A stretch of 64,000 bases of DNA, from assembly GCF_036924595.1 (NCBI RefSeq), contig NZ_JAZHRV010000001.1, positions 1,054,001 to 1,118,000 of the forward strand, written 5' to 3'. The translations under genes and the position numbers were made by a program. The notes beneath the pieces are model-generated. The model was not told the origin of the DNA. It did not search any database and saw only the letters and a program-made list of their open reading frames with translations. Within the stretch, counting starts at the first letter, position 1. Each line of letters begins with the position of its first letter. Shown here one piece after another: positions 1 through 8,718 of this stretch. Source of the DNA: Bradyrhizobium algeriense (lineage in GTDB: Bacteria > Pseudomonadota > Alphaproteobacteria > Rhizobiales > Xanthobacteraceae).

Positions 1-119
1 TCGGAAAAGCTGCACCATTACCATTAGGACAACCTTAGATTCATCTTCGTGGGTTCCCGGACGGGAACTGCAGAGGCATCCTCAGTTCCAGGAACACAAA
101 CCCAGGTCGGAACCAGCCA

Positions 120-281
120 ATGTCGATCATTAGGTCATTTCTTAGGGACGAATCCGGAGCCACCGCCATCGAGTATGGCCTGATTGCAGCCGGGATTGCG
201 ATCGCAATCATTACCGCCGTGCAGGGTGTCGGTAGCAAGCTCAGCAGCAACTTCAACGACATCAGCACGTCGCTGAAATAA
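120..281 (+). CDS. Flp family type IVb pilin (53 aa)
   Basis: A short gene encoding a 53-residue Flp/Fap-type pilin, the major subunit of Tad (tight adherence) pili. The N-terminal region carries the hallmark DESGATAIEYGLIAAGIAIA: a short charged leader, a prepilin-peptidase site with Gly before ATAIEYG, the conserved Glu-Tyr pair and a hydrophobic helix of about 20 residues that anchors the subunit in the inner membrane before assembly. The length matches the family (50-65 aa). The ATG at 120 was chosen because it gives the usual short basic leader. A strong terminator follows 24 bases after the stop, so this is a single-gene transcript at its 3' end. No other tad/cpa genes lie in the window; the assembly genes may lie to the left or elsewhere. 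Confidence 0.9.
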   Translation: MSIIRSFLRDESGATAIEYGLIAAGIAIAIITAVQGVGSKLSSNFNDISTSLK

Positions 282-304
282 CCGCCCTCAGTGGGGCATT
301 CTGG

Positions 305-338
305 GGACCAGGCGCGCCAAGCGCCTGGTCCTTTTTTT
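305..338 (+). terminator. Rho-independent terminator of the pilin gene
   Basis: A perfect 11-bp stem (GGACCAGGCGC paired with GCGCCTGGTCC, loop GCCAA) is followed directly by seven T residues. It starts 24 bases after the pilin stop codon. This is one of the clearest intrinsic terminators in the window and fits a highly expressed monocistronic pilin gene. Confidence 0.93.
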
Positions 339-374
339 GGGGCGGATTGGTCTGCGCGTAATTTGCACCGGCCA

Positions 375-516
375 TCCACAGGCGAACGGGAGTGTTGCCA
401 ACCCGGTTATTCGCGGAAGCACATGGTGTCTTCCACAGCCGCTGCGGCGAGTTTTCGACAACTAGTCCACAGGCTTTTCCCGTCGTTGCCCGCCGGCCTT
501 ACACACATTGTCCACA
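375..516. other. Gene-free stretch with four TCCACA motifs
   Basis: The interval between the pilin terminator and the next stop codon (about 339-610) holds no convincing gene. It contains four TCCACA hexamers on the plus strand (375, 432, 466 and 511) within 142 bases, each resembling the right half of a DnaA box (TTATCCACA). None matches the full 9-mer; the closest is TTGTCCACA. Whether they bind anything is unknown. Confidence 0.3.
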
Positions 517-610
517 CCCGGCGCGCGCACGAGTGCCCAATGCGAGCGGGAGGGAGCTGGTTAAGATGACGTGAGCAGCGTCATGCTGGCGTTGCGCCTT
601 TGCTCTCAGC

Positions 611-2212
611 CTATCCAAATAGCGCGCGGTGATCGCCCAGGATTGTCCGCGCGGCGTTGTGGCCGGGGGCGCCGGTGACGCCGCCGCCGGGGTGGGCGCC
701 TGAGCCGCAATGGTAGAGGCCCTTCAGCGGCCCGCGATAGTCGGCATGGCCCAGCATCGGCCGCGCCGAGAACAATTGATTGAGCGTCAAGGCGCCATGG
801 AAGATGTCGCCGCCGAGCAGGCCGAACTGCCGCTCAAGATCGAGCGGCGACAGCATCTGGCGGCCGATCACGCTTGTCCCAAAGCCCGGCGCGAATTTAT
901 CCACCGTCGCGATCATGAGATCGGCGACCTCCTCGCGATGGTCGTCCCATGATTTCCCGTCCGGCAATTCCGGTGCGACATGCTGGCAGAACAGGCTCGC
1001 GACATGTTGGCCTTCCGGCGCGAGCGAGGAGTCGAGTGTCGAGGGGATCAGCACTTCCACCACGGGCTCGCGGCTCCAGCCGTAGCTGCGCGCATCCTGC
1101 CAGGCGCGATCCATGTAGCCTAAGCTCGGCGCGAGGATGATGCCGGCGGTGAGATGGTCGCCGGCGCCCGGCAATGCGGTGAAGGAGGGCAGGGCGCTCA
1201 ACGCGACGTTCATCCGAAAAGTGCCGGAGGCGTTGCGCCAGCGCGAGATCCGTTCGAGGAATTCCGGCGCCAGCGCGCCCGACGGCACGAGCCGCGTATA
1301 CAGCAATTTCGGATTGACGCCGGAGACGACGTATTTCGCGCGGATCGTCTCGCCATTGTCGAGGATGACGCCCGCGGCGCGGTCGCCTTCGACGATCACC
1401 TCGCGCACGCCGGCCTCGGTTTCGATTTCGGCGCCATGCCCGCGCGCCGCGCGCGCCATCGCTTGCGTGATCGCGCCCATGCCGCCGATCGCGTGGCCCC
1501 ACACGCCCTTCTTGCCGTTCACCTCGCCGAACGCATGGTGCAGCATGACGTAGGCCGAGCCGGCGGCGTAGGGGCTGGCGTAATTGCCGACGATGGCGTC
1601 GAAGCCGAACAGCGCCTTCACCAGGTCGTTCTCGAAACGCTCGTCCAGCATCTCGCCGGCCGAGCGCGTGAACAGGTCGAGCAGATTGCGCTGCTGCTCC
1701 AGTGAAAGCTTGCGCAGGATGCCGGCGGTGCCCAACGCATTGAAGGCTTCGCGGATCGCGCCGATCCCAAATCCCTCGACAATGTTCGGCGGCGCGCGCA
1801 GCACGAATTGCCGCAGCACGTCGGCGATGGCCTCCAGCTCGCGCGAGAAGGCATCAATAGCGGCCGCATCGTGCTGGCTGAGTTTCTCGACCGATTGCGT
1901 AGTGCGGCCCTCGCCGGTCAGGAGATAGCTACCGTCGGGCGCGGGCAGGAAATTTTGCGCACGGCGCTCGACGATGCGCAGGCCGTGATCGGCGAGCTTC
2001 AGGTCGGCCATGATCTGCGGGTTGAGCAGGCTGACAGTGTAGGCGGCCACCGAGTTGCGGAAGCCGGGGTGGAATTCCTCGGTCACCGCGGCGCCGCCGA
2101 CCGCCTTGCGGCGCTCGACCACCTTTACGCGAAGGCCGGCCATCGCGAGATAGGCGGCGCAGGTGAGGCCGTTATGCCCCGCCCCAATGATGACAACGTC
2201 GGTCTCGTTCAT
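611..2212 (-). CDS. Phytoene-dehydrogenase-like FAD oxidoreductase (PYROXD2-like)
   Basis: A 533-aa flavoprotein of the phytoene desaturase / amine oxidase superfamily. The dinucleotide-binding motif is at the extreme N-terminus (VVIIGAGHNGLTCAAYLA, residues 6-23), followed by the ERR-type end of the second strand and the GGAA turn. The C-terminal FAD motif GLYHCGSGAHPGGGVTGAPG is also present. Length (about 520-540 aa) and the closing GHNAA match the bacterial and mitochondrial PYROXD2 group rather than true carotenoid desaturases, and no carotenoid genes are nearby. The substrate cannot be read from the sequence. The start MNETDVV is the natural one because the Rossmann motif begins within five residues. 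No signal peptide is seen, so it is probably cytoplasmic or peripheral to the membrane. Confidence 0.85.
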   Translation of the reverse strand: MNETDVVIIGAGHNGLTCAAYLAMAGLRVKVVERRKAVGGAAVTEEFHPGFRNSVAAYTVSLLNPQIMADLKLADHGLRIVERRAQNFLPAPDGSYLLTGEGRTTQSVEKLSQHDAAAIDAFSRELEAIADVLRQFVLRAPPNIVEGFGIGAIREAFNALGTAGILRKLSLEQQRNLLDLFTRSAGEMLDERFENDLVKALFGFDAIVGNYASPYAAGSAYVMLHHAFGEVNGKKGVWGHAIGGMGAITQAMARAARGHGAEIETEAGVREVIVEGDRAAGVILDNGETIRAKYVVSGVNPKLLYTRLVPSGALAPEFLERISRWRNASGTFRMNVALSALPSFTALPGAGDHLTAGIILAPSLGYMDRAWQDARSYGWSREPVVEVLIPSTLDSSLAPEGQHVASLFCQHVAPELPDGKSWDDHREEVADLMIATVDKFAPGFGTSVIGRQMLSPLDLERQFGLLGGDIFHGALTLNQLFSARPMLGHADYRGPLKGLYHCGSGAHPGGGVTGAPGHNAARTILGDHRALFG

Positions 2213-2380
2213 GCCAGCTTCAGCTTCAAAAAGGTTTGATCGGGATGGGCGCGGCGCGCCCTATCCATGCTTTCTTATCCCGCATTGCTCGCCGTGTCGC
2301 CCTATGCTCCATTGCGGCCCTCCGGCGGCCCTGCCGGGCGTCCCGCCACCGGCGTCCGCCGGTTTCCAGCCGGAGTTTTG

Positions 2381-4666
2381 ATGACTTCTCCCGATCTGTT
2401 CGTTTCAGCGGACCAGCCTTCCGAAAGCCGGAACCGGCTGGTCCTGGTCGTCTACACCGCCGCGATCTTCGTCAGCGCGCTGCTGCTGTTTTCGGTGCAG
2501 CCATTATTCACTAAGATGGTGCTGCCGCGGCTCGGCGGCTCGCCGGCGGTGTGGTCGGTGGCGATGGTGTTCTTCCAGTCGCTGCTTCTCGGCGGCTATG
2601 GCTATGCGCATTTTCTGATGCAGGTCCGCAACCGCACGATTCCCGTGGCGGTCCATCTGCTGCTGCTCGCTTGTGCGATGCTGACGCTGCCGCTGTCGAT
2701 TTCGAGCGGATGGGGCGATCCGCCGATGTCAGGCTATGCGCCTTGGCTGCTCGGCCTGTTTGCGGTGTCGATCGGGTTGCCGTTCTTTGCGCTCGCGGCC
2801 AACAATCCGCTGCTGCAGGCCTGGTTCGTCCGCACCGGCCACCCCAACGGCCCCGACCCGTACTTCCTCTACGCTTCCTCGAATATCGGCAGCTTCCTGG
2901 CGCTGTTGTCCTATCCGGTGCTGCTGGAGCCGATGTTCACGCTGCGCACGCAAAACCTGATCTGGACCGGCGGCTATGGCCTGCTGATCGTGCTGATTGC
3001 AAGCTGTGGCGTGCTGCTGCTGCGCTCGCCGGCGAAGGCGGCAGAGCTGAACATGCCGGCCGACGATGCCAACGCGCCAGCGCCGTCATGGATGTTGCGC
3101 GCCCGCTGGATATTCCTCGCCGCCGTACCGTCGGGGCTGCTGATTGCGGTGACCGCGCATATTTCCACCGACGTCGCCGCTGCGCCCTTACTTTGGGTGC
3201 TGCCGCTGTCGCTCTATCTCCTGACATGGGTGCTGGTGTTCCAGTCGCGGCCATTGCTCCCTCATAAATGGATGCTGCTGGCGCAACCGCTGGCAATTGC
3301 GGGTGTCGTGGTGCTGCTTGCGTTTGGCGGCGAACAGAACCTGCTGCTGACGCTCGGCGGGCATCAGCTGTGCTTCTTCGTCATCGCGATGGCTTGCCAC
3401 GGCGAACTGGCGCGCACCCGTCCGGCGGCGAAGTATCTCACCGGTTTCTATGTCGCGCTGTCGTTCGGCGGCATGGTCGGCGGATTGTTCGCCGGCCTGA
3501 TCGCGCCGTTCACATTCTCATGGGTCGCGGAATATCCGATCCTGCTGGCGCTGGCTGCGCTGTGCCGTCCGACCGGCAACGAGCGGTTACCGCGCTGGAG
3601 CCACTGGTACTGGCCGCTCCTCGCCGCGTTGGCGGTGGCGCTGATCGCACCGACCTGGTCGACCGGCAAACTGTTCACTTGGCTCGACACCAACAGGGTC
3701 TGGGTGATCGGCGCGGTCGGCGTGCTCTCGGCGCTGTTGGCGCTTGCGCTCAACGCCAACCGCTGGAAGATATTTGCGACCGTCGCTGTGGCGCTCGTGC
3801 TGCTGCGCGCCTACCCCTCCGACGAAGGACGGGTGGAGACCGTGCGCAGCTTCTTCGGCGTCCACAAGATCGTGGTGACGCCGAACGGCCAGTATCACGT
3901 GCTGATGCACGGCACCACGATTCATGGCGCCGAGAAATTCAAGAACGACGACGGCACGCCGGTCACCGGCCAGCCGGAGCCGATCACCTACTACCACAAG
4001 GACGGCGGCATCGGTCAGGCGATCGCCGCGATCCGCGAGCGCAAGGGCGCGCCGCTGCGGGTCGCGGTGATCGGGCTCGGCTCCGGCACGCTTGTGTGTG
4101 CTTCGGAGCACGGCGAGGACTGGAAGTTCTTTGAGATCGACCAGTCGATGGTCGATACCGCGCGCGACCCGAAATACTTCACCTACATCCAGGTCTGTGA
4201 GCCGAATCTCGAACCCGTGATCGGCGATGCGCGGCTGACTTTCGCGCGCGAGCCCGATGGCGTCTACGATCTGATCATCGTCGACGCCTATTCCTCGGAT
4301 GCGATCCCGATTCATCTGGCGACCGAAGAGGCGATGGAAATCTACAAGTCCAAGCTGGCGCCGCAGGGGGCTGTGGTGATGCATGTCTCCAACCGGCATC
4401 TGGAACTGTCGAGCGTCGTCGTCGGCATCGCCGACGCCAACGACTTGAAGAGCTGGGTCTACAGCGAAGATTCCGGTCGCGACAATGAATACATCTTCTC
4501 GACCTCGGTCGTGGTCTCGGCGCGCGAAGAGGCCGACGTCGGCAAGCTGGCGTCGTCGGATAAATGGACGCTGACCGAGGCGGAGGATCACCAGCGGGTC
4601 TGGACCGACGATTATTCCAACGTGCTGGGCGCGGTATGGCGACGGCTCAGGAATGGTGAGGAATAG
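2381..4666 (+). CDS. Fused MFS / spermidine-synthase-like membrane protein
   Basis: About 761 aa. Residues 20-510 hold many hydrophobic helices, starting with RLVLVVYTAAIFVSALLLFS, that resemble the N-terminal half of fused MFS/spermidine synthase proteins. From about residue 560 there is a soluble Rossmann-like domain with VAVIGLGSGTLVC (the SAM/dcSAM glycine loop), FEIDQSMVDTA (acidic residue ending strand 2) and LIIVDAYSSDAIPIHL (the aspartate region of spermidine synthases). The family is widespread, but polyamine synthesis has not been demonstrated for most members. The ATG at 2381 was chosen because CGGAG lies a few bases upstream and the protein then begins just before the first helix; an upstream in-frame start at 2267 would add a non-conserved 38-residue tail. 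Confidence 0.82.
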   Translation: MTSPDLFVSADQPSESRNRLVLVVYTAAIFVSALLLFSVQPLFTKMVLPRLGGSPAVWSVAMVFFQSLLLGGYGYAHFLMQVRNRTIPVAVHLLLLACAMLTLPLSISSGWGDPPMSGYAPWLLGLFAVSIGLPFFALAANNPLLQAWFVRTGHPNGPDPYFLYASSNIGSFLALLSYPVLLEPMFTLRTQNLIWTGGYGLLIVLIASCGVLLLRSPAKAAELNMPADDANAPAPSWMLRARWIFLAAVPSGLLIAVTAHISTDVAAAPLLWVLPLSLYLLTWVLVFQSRPLLPHKWMLLAQPLAIAGVVVLLAFGGEQNLLLTLGGHQLCFFVIAMACHGELARTRPAAKYLTGFYVALSFGGMVGGLFAGLIAPFTFSWVAEYPILLALAALCRPTGNERLPRWSHWYWPLLAALAVALIAPTWSTGKLFTWLDTNRVWVIGAVGVLSALLALALNANRWKIFATVAVALVLLRAYPSDEGRVETVRSFFGVHKIVVTPNGQYHVLMHGTTIHGAEKFKNDDGTPVTGQPEPITYYHKDGGIGQAIAAIRERKGAPLRVAVIGLGSGTLVCASEHGEDWKFFEIDQSMVDTARDPKYFTYIQVCEPNLEPVIGDARLTFAREPDGVYDLIIVDAYSSDAIPIHLATEEAMEIYKSKLAPQGAVVMHVSNRHLELSSVVVGIADANDLKSWVYSEDSGRDNEYIFSTSVVVSAREEADVGKLASSDKWTLTEAEDHQRVWTDDYSNVLGAVWRRLRNGEE

Positions 4667-4728
4667 ACGGGTTGCGATCGAGCAAAGCGCGCCTATGATT
4701 GAGTGCGCCCAACGAATGGAAATCCGTC

Positions 4729-5154
4729 ATGGCTGATTTCACTCCCGTATCGGCCGCGATCGGCGGTGTGCTGATCGGGCTTTCCGCTGTCCTGCTGATG
4801 TTGTCGACCGGTCGGATCGCCGGCATCAGTGGCATCTTCAGTGGCCTGTTGAATTTGCGCGGCGAGGACAAGGGCTGGCGCATCGTCTTCGTCGCCGGGC
4901 TCATTCTCGCGCCCATCCTCGCCGGCCTGATTGGTTACGGCATGGCGCAGCCGAAATTGCCATCGAGTTGGGCCGTCATTATCGCAGCAGGACTGCTGGT
5001 CGGATTCGGCACCCGGCTTGGCGGCGGCTGCACCTCCGGCCACGGCATTTGCGGAGTAGCCCGGCTGTCGCCGCGCTCCATCGCGGCCACCGTCGTCTTC
5101 ATGGTGACGGCGGTCATTACGGTCGCGGTCACCCACCATGTGTTGGGAGGTTGA
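4729..5154 (+). CDS. YeeE/YedE-type sulfur transport half-protein (N-terminal partner)
   Basis: A 141-aa protein of four or so membrane helices (for example GVLIGLSAVLLMLSTGRIAG). It has the YeeE signature LVGFGTRLGGGCTSGHGICG, in which the conserved Cys is thought to pass thiosulfate or a related sulfur species through the inner membrane. Its stop is followed after three bases by the ATG of a second half-protein, so the two are translationally coupled and probably form one transporter. The ATG at 4729 has GGAAA upstream; a TTG 30 bases earlier is less likely. Such pairs often sit by sulfide-responsive regulators or persulfide dioxygenases, but none is visible here. Confidence 0.85.
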   Translation: MADFTPVSAAIGGVLIGLSAVLLMLSTGRIAGISGIFSGLLNLRGEDKGWRIVFVAGLILAPILAGLIGYGMAQPKLPSSWAVIIAAGLLVGFGTRLGGGCTSGHGICGVARLSPRSIAATVVFMVTAVITVAVTHHVLGG

Positions 5155-5157
5155 GCC

Positions 5158-5616
5158 ATGTGGATCATCGCTCCCCTGTTGTGCGGCCTGATCTTCGGCG
5201 CGGGCCTGCTGATTTCAGGCATGGTGCAGCCGACCAAGGTTTTGGGCTTTCTGGATATCTTCGGCGCGTGGGATCCGAGCCTCGCGGTGGTGATGGCCGC
5301 GGCGCTCGCGGTATCGGTGCCGGGCTTTATGCTGGCCAATCGCCATTCGCGGCCGTGGTTTGCCGGGCAATACTTCCTGCCGGGCAAATCGGGGATCGAC
5401 TTGCCGCTGGTGGCGGGCGCCGCACTGTTCGGAATCGGGTGGGGTCTTGTCGGCCTGTGCCCGGGACCGGCGCTGGAAAGCCTTGCGACCCTGTCGCCCG
5501 GCATCATCGTTTTCGTCGCGGCGATGGCGGCCGGGATGATTGCGCACGATGCCTGGCAACAGGCGCGGCTGACGGCGCAACGCGACCGCACGCTGGCGAG
5601 CGCGACGGACGGTTAG
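5158..5616 (+). CDS. YeeE/YedE-type sulfur transport half-protein (DUF6691-like)
   Basis: A 152-aa membrane protein forming the second half of the YeeE-like transporter. It has four predicted helices and the paired motifs LISGMVQPTKVLGFLDIFGAWDPSL near the N-terminus and GIGWGLVGLCPGPALESLA near the C-terminus. The Cys in GLCPGPA corresponds to the sulfur-relay Cys of the full-length YeeE fold. It starts three bases after its partner's stop (GGAGG-like ribosome site inside the partner's last codons). Together the two proteins reproduce the pseudo-symmetric halves of a single-chain YeeE. The transported substrate is inferred from the family only. Confidence 0.85.
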   Translation: MWIIAPLLCGLIFGAGLLISGMVQPTKVLGFLDIFGAWDPSLAVVMAAALAVSVPGFMLANRHSRPWFAGQYFLPGKSGIDLPLVAGAALFGIGWGLVGLCPGPALESLATLSPGIIVFVAAMAAGMIAHDAWQQARLTAQRDRTLASATDG

Positions 5617-5661
5617 GATCGCGGCCACGGATAATGCCGCGACCGCGAAAAATTCGCCCAG

Positions 5662-6432
5662 TTAATCCTGATAGCCGAACAGCCCGCGCGGCTGATAAGA
5701 CTGCCGCGGCTGGTAATAGTAGCCCTGCGGCGCCGGCGCGTAGCCGCGGTTGCCGTAATATTGCTGCTGCTGATAGGCTTGGGTGTCGTAGACGCGGCGG
5801 CCCGGTGCAGGATAGCGCGCTTCATTCGAAGAGCCGTCGGCGGGATAGATGTAGCCATCGTCGGCCCGCGCCTGCGGCTGTTGTGGCGGCGTGATCACGA
5901 CGGGATCGCCTGCTGAATCGTATTGCTGTTCATATTGCGGTTGCGGGGCGCGACGCGCGACCGCCGTGTTGGCGCGCGGCCGCGGATTGCGCGCCAGCGC
6001 CACCTGGGAGGAGCCGGTCAACGTCACCGTGGTATTGAGCACACCTTCTTGCTTCACCAGATCCCAGAGCTTTAAGGCATTCTCGCGCGATAGTCGCACA
6101 CAGCCATGCGAGGCCGGGCTGCCGAGACGGTTGACGGAATCGGTGCCGTGAATGGCATGGCCGATCTTCGTGAAGAAGATCGAATGCGGCATCGGCGCGT
6201 CGTCGAATTCCTTGGAGTAGTGGTCTTCTTCCATCCGGAAGGCGCGGAAGCTGCCGTTCGGCGTCTCGTAGGAAGGAATGCCTGACGATACCGGCCAGCG
6301 ATAACGCTCGACGCCGTCGACGGCGACGGTCATCTGCTGGTTATCCTTGTCGACGGTGATGGCGACTTTGGCTTCGGCTGTGCCCGCGGCAAACAGCGTC
6401 AGCGCGGCGACAGCAATGAGGAAGGAACGCAT
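5662..6432 (-). CDS. L,D-transpeptidase (YkuD family)
   Basis: A 256-aa exported enzyme. It has an N-terminal signal peptide (MRSFLIAVAALTLFAAGTAEA), then a YkuD catalytic domain beginning VAITVDKDNQQMTVAVDG, and the diagnostic IHGTDSVNRLGSPASHGCVRLS with the catalytic Cys in SHGCVR at about residue 130. The family makes 3-3 cross-links in peptidoglycan or attaches proteins to it. The C-terminal 110 residues are low-complexity and rich in Gln, Tyr and Pro (QQQQYYGN-like), probably a flexible cell-wall tail. The ATG at 6432 was chosen because it starts the signal peptide; the upstream extension is not hydrophobic. It is monocistronic, preceded by a palindromic repeat. Confidence 0.92.
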   Translation of the reverse strand: MRSFLIAVAALTLFAAGTAEAKVAITVDKDNQQMTVAVDGVERYRWPVSSGIPSYETPNGSFRAFRMEEDHYSKEFDDAPMPHSIFFTKIGHAIHGTDSVNRLGSPASHGCVRLSRENALKLWDLVKQEGVLNTTVTLTGSSQVALARNPRPRANTAVARRAPQPQYEQQYDSAGDPVVITPPQQPQARADDGYIYPADGSSNEARYPAPGRRVYDTQAYQQQQYYGNRGYAPAPQGYYYQPRQSYQPRGLFGYQD

Positions 6433-6630
6433 TTTACCTTTGGCCTCCCAGGCCCCTGTACTAAACGCCGGCTCTCCGTCCCCCGGCATGGACTATGCCC
6501 GGAAACCGGCACTGGTTCCAGTGGCCCGCGCCGCAATCGTTAACGCCGCCCGCGGCGCAAACAAGGCGGCAGGACGGCGCAGGCTGGCTGTGGCGCTGAC
6601 TTTTTCGCGAGCGGAGGATACGGAGGTGCC

Positions 6631-6720
6631 GTAGCCCGGATGGAGCGAAGCGAAATCCGGGGGCCGCTGCCTGTGATTGAACACCGTGTCCCGGATTGCG
6701 CTTCGCTCCATCCGGGCTAC
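6631..6720. repeat. Palindromic intergenic repeat (GTAGCCCGGATGGAGCG family)
   Basis: Ninety bases that begin GTAGCCCGGATGGAGCGAAG and end with its near-perfect complement CTTCGCTCCATCCGGGCTAC, separated by about 40 bases. This palindrome is common between genes in many proteobacteria. It sits 9 bases beyond the stop codon of the ABC permease and upstream of the L,D-transpeptidase gene, both read leftward, and can fold into a long hairpin in either transcript. Confidence 0.85.
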
Positions 6721-6729
6721 GTATCCCCG

Positions 6730-7487
6730 TCAGTTCTTCAGCCGGTAACCGGTCCGGAAAATCCACCACACCAGCGCCATGCAGATGGCGAGGAAGCCGA
6801 GCGTCATGCCAAGGCTCAAGGCTACGCTGACGTCGGCGATCTCGTAGAAACTCCAGCGGAAGCCCGAGATCAGATAGACCACGGGATTGAGCAGCGTGAT
6901 GGTGCGCCAGCCCGAGGGCAGCATGTTCACCGAGTAGAAGCTGCCGCCGAGAAAGGTCAGCGGCGTCACCACCAGCATCGGGATCATCTGTAGTTTCTCG
7001 AAACCGTCGGCCCAGATGCCGATGATGAAGCCGAACAGGCTGAAGGTCACCGCCGTCAGCACCAGGAAGGTCAGCATCCACCAGGGATGCATGATGTGCA
7101 GCGGCACGAACAGCGCCGCGGTGGCGAGAATAATCAGGCCGAGGATGATCGATTTGGTCGCCGCCGCCCCGACATAGCCGATCACGATCTCGATATACGA
7201 AACCGGCGCCGACAATATTTCATAGATGGTGCCGACGAATTTAGGAAAATAGATTCCGAAAGAAGCGTTGGCGATGCTCTGCGTCAGGACCGACAGCATC
7301 ACCAGCCCCGGTACGATGAAGGTGCCATAGCTGACGCCCTCGACTTCCGTGATGCGCGAGCCGATCGCGGCACCGAACACCACGAAATAGAGCGAGGTGG
7401 AAACCACCGGCGAGACGATGCTCTGCAGCAGCGTGCGCCAGGTGCGGGCCATTTCGAACAAATAGATGGCGCGGATCGCACGGTAAT

Positions 7488-7491
<4 letters not shown>
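6730..7491 (-). CDS. ABC-2 type transporter permease (NodJ-like)
   Basis: A 253-aa integral membrane protein with six predicted helices. It has the ABC-2 family features: an N-terminal cytoplasmic stretch [21 protein letters not shown], the internal [22 protein letters not shown] segment (NodJ/KpsM-like) and a final helix [18 protein letters not shown]. Its ATG overlaps the last four bases of the ATPase gene, so the two are co-translated and form one exporter, presumably as a dimer of each subunit. The sequence resembles NodJ-like lipo-oligosaccharide exporters, but this subfamily is broad and no nod genes are present, so the cargo is unknown. Confidence 0.87.
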
Positions 7492-8420
<929 letters not shown>

Positions 8421-8569
8421 GGCAGTCTGAAACGGAAATGGGCGAACGACACAGCGGCGCTTCGGCTGGAATCGACGCGGGGAAGGGGTGGGAACCGGGA
8501 GATAGGGACGAACGTCTCATTCCGCAATAGTAGAATCTGCTTTGCGGAAACGAAGCCTTCGCAATGCAT

Positions 8570-8710
8570 TTATTCTCGGCCAACCTCGAAACGTCGACGG
8601 TCTCCAAACCGCATGTTCTTATGACGCGGGCAACAGCCATTTGCCTTGTGCGGCTTGCACAACAGGCAGCCGGCCCGGGCGGACTTCGGGCGTTTGCGCT
8701 TGTGGTTCAT
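8570..8710 (-). CDS. Small Cys/Arg/Lys-rich protein (46 aa), function unknown
   Basis: A 46-residue gene starting 8 bases after the helicase stop on the same strand. The product begins MNHKRKRPKSARAG and contains CLLCKPHKANGCCPRHKN, that is CxxC followed by CC and two His residues, in a strongly basic background (more than a third Lys/Arg/His). The spacing could bind one zinc ion, but no known family is recognised. Position and strand suggest that it is co-transcribed at the end of the uvrD transcript. The reading frame is short, so it may be missed by automated annotation; its compositional bias argues that it is a real protein. Confidence 0.5.
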   Translation of the reverse strand: MNHKRKRPKSARAGCLLCKPHKANGCCPRHKNMRFGDRRRFEVGRE

Positions 8711-8718
8711 GGGGTGAT

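Noticed and set aside
3587..4591. A 334-codon frame opposite the spermidine-synthase-like gene
   Set aside because: Antisense frame created by GC-rich codon bias; the real gene on the plus strand has clear motifs throughout.
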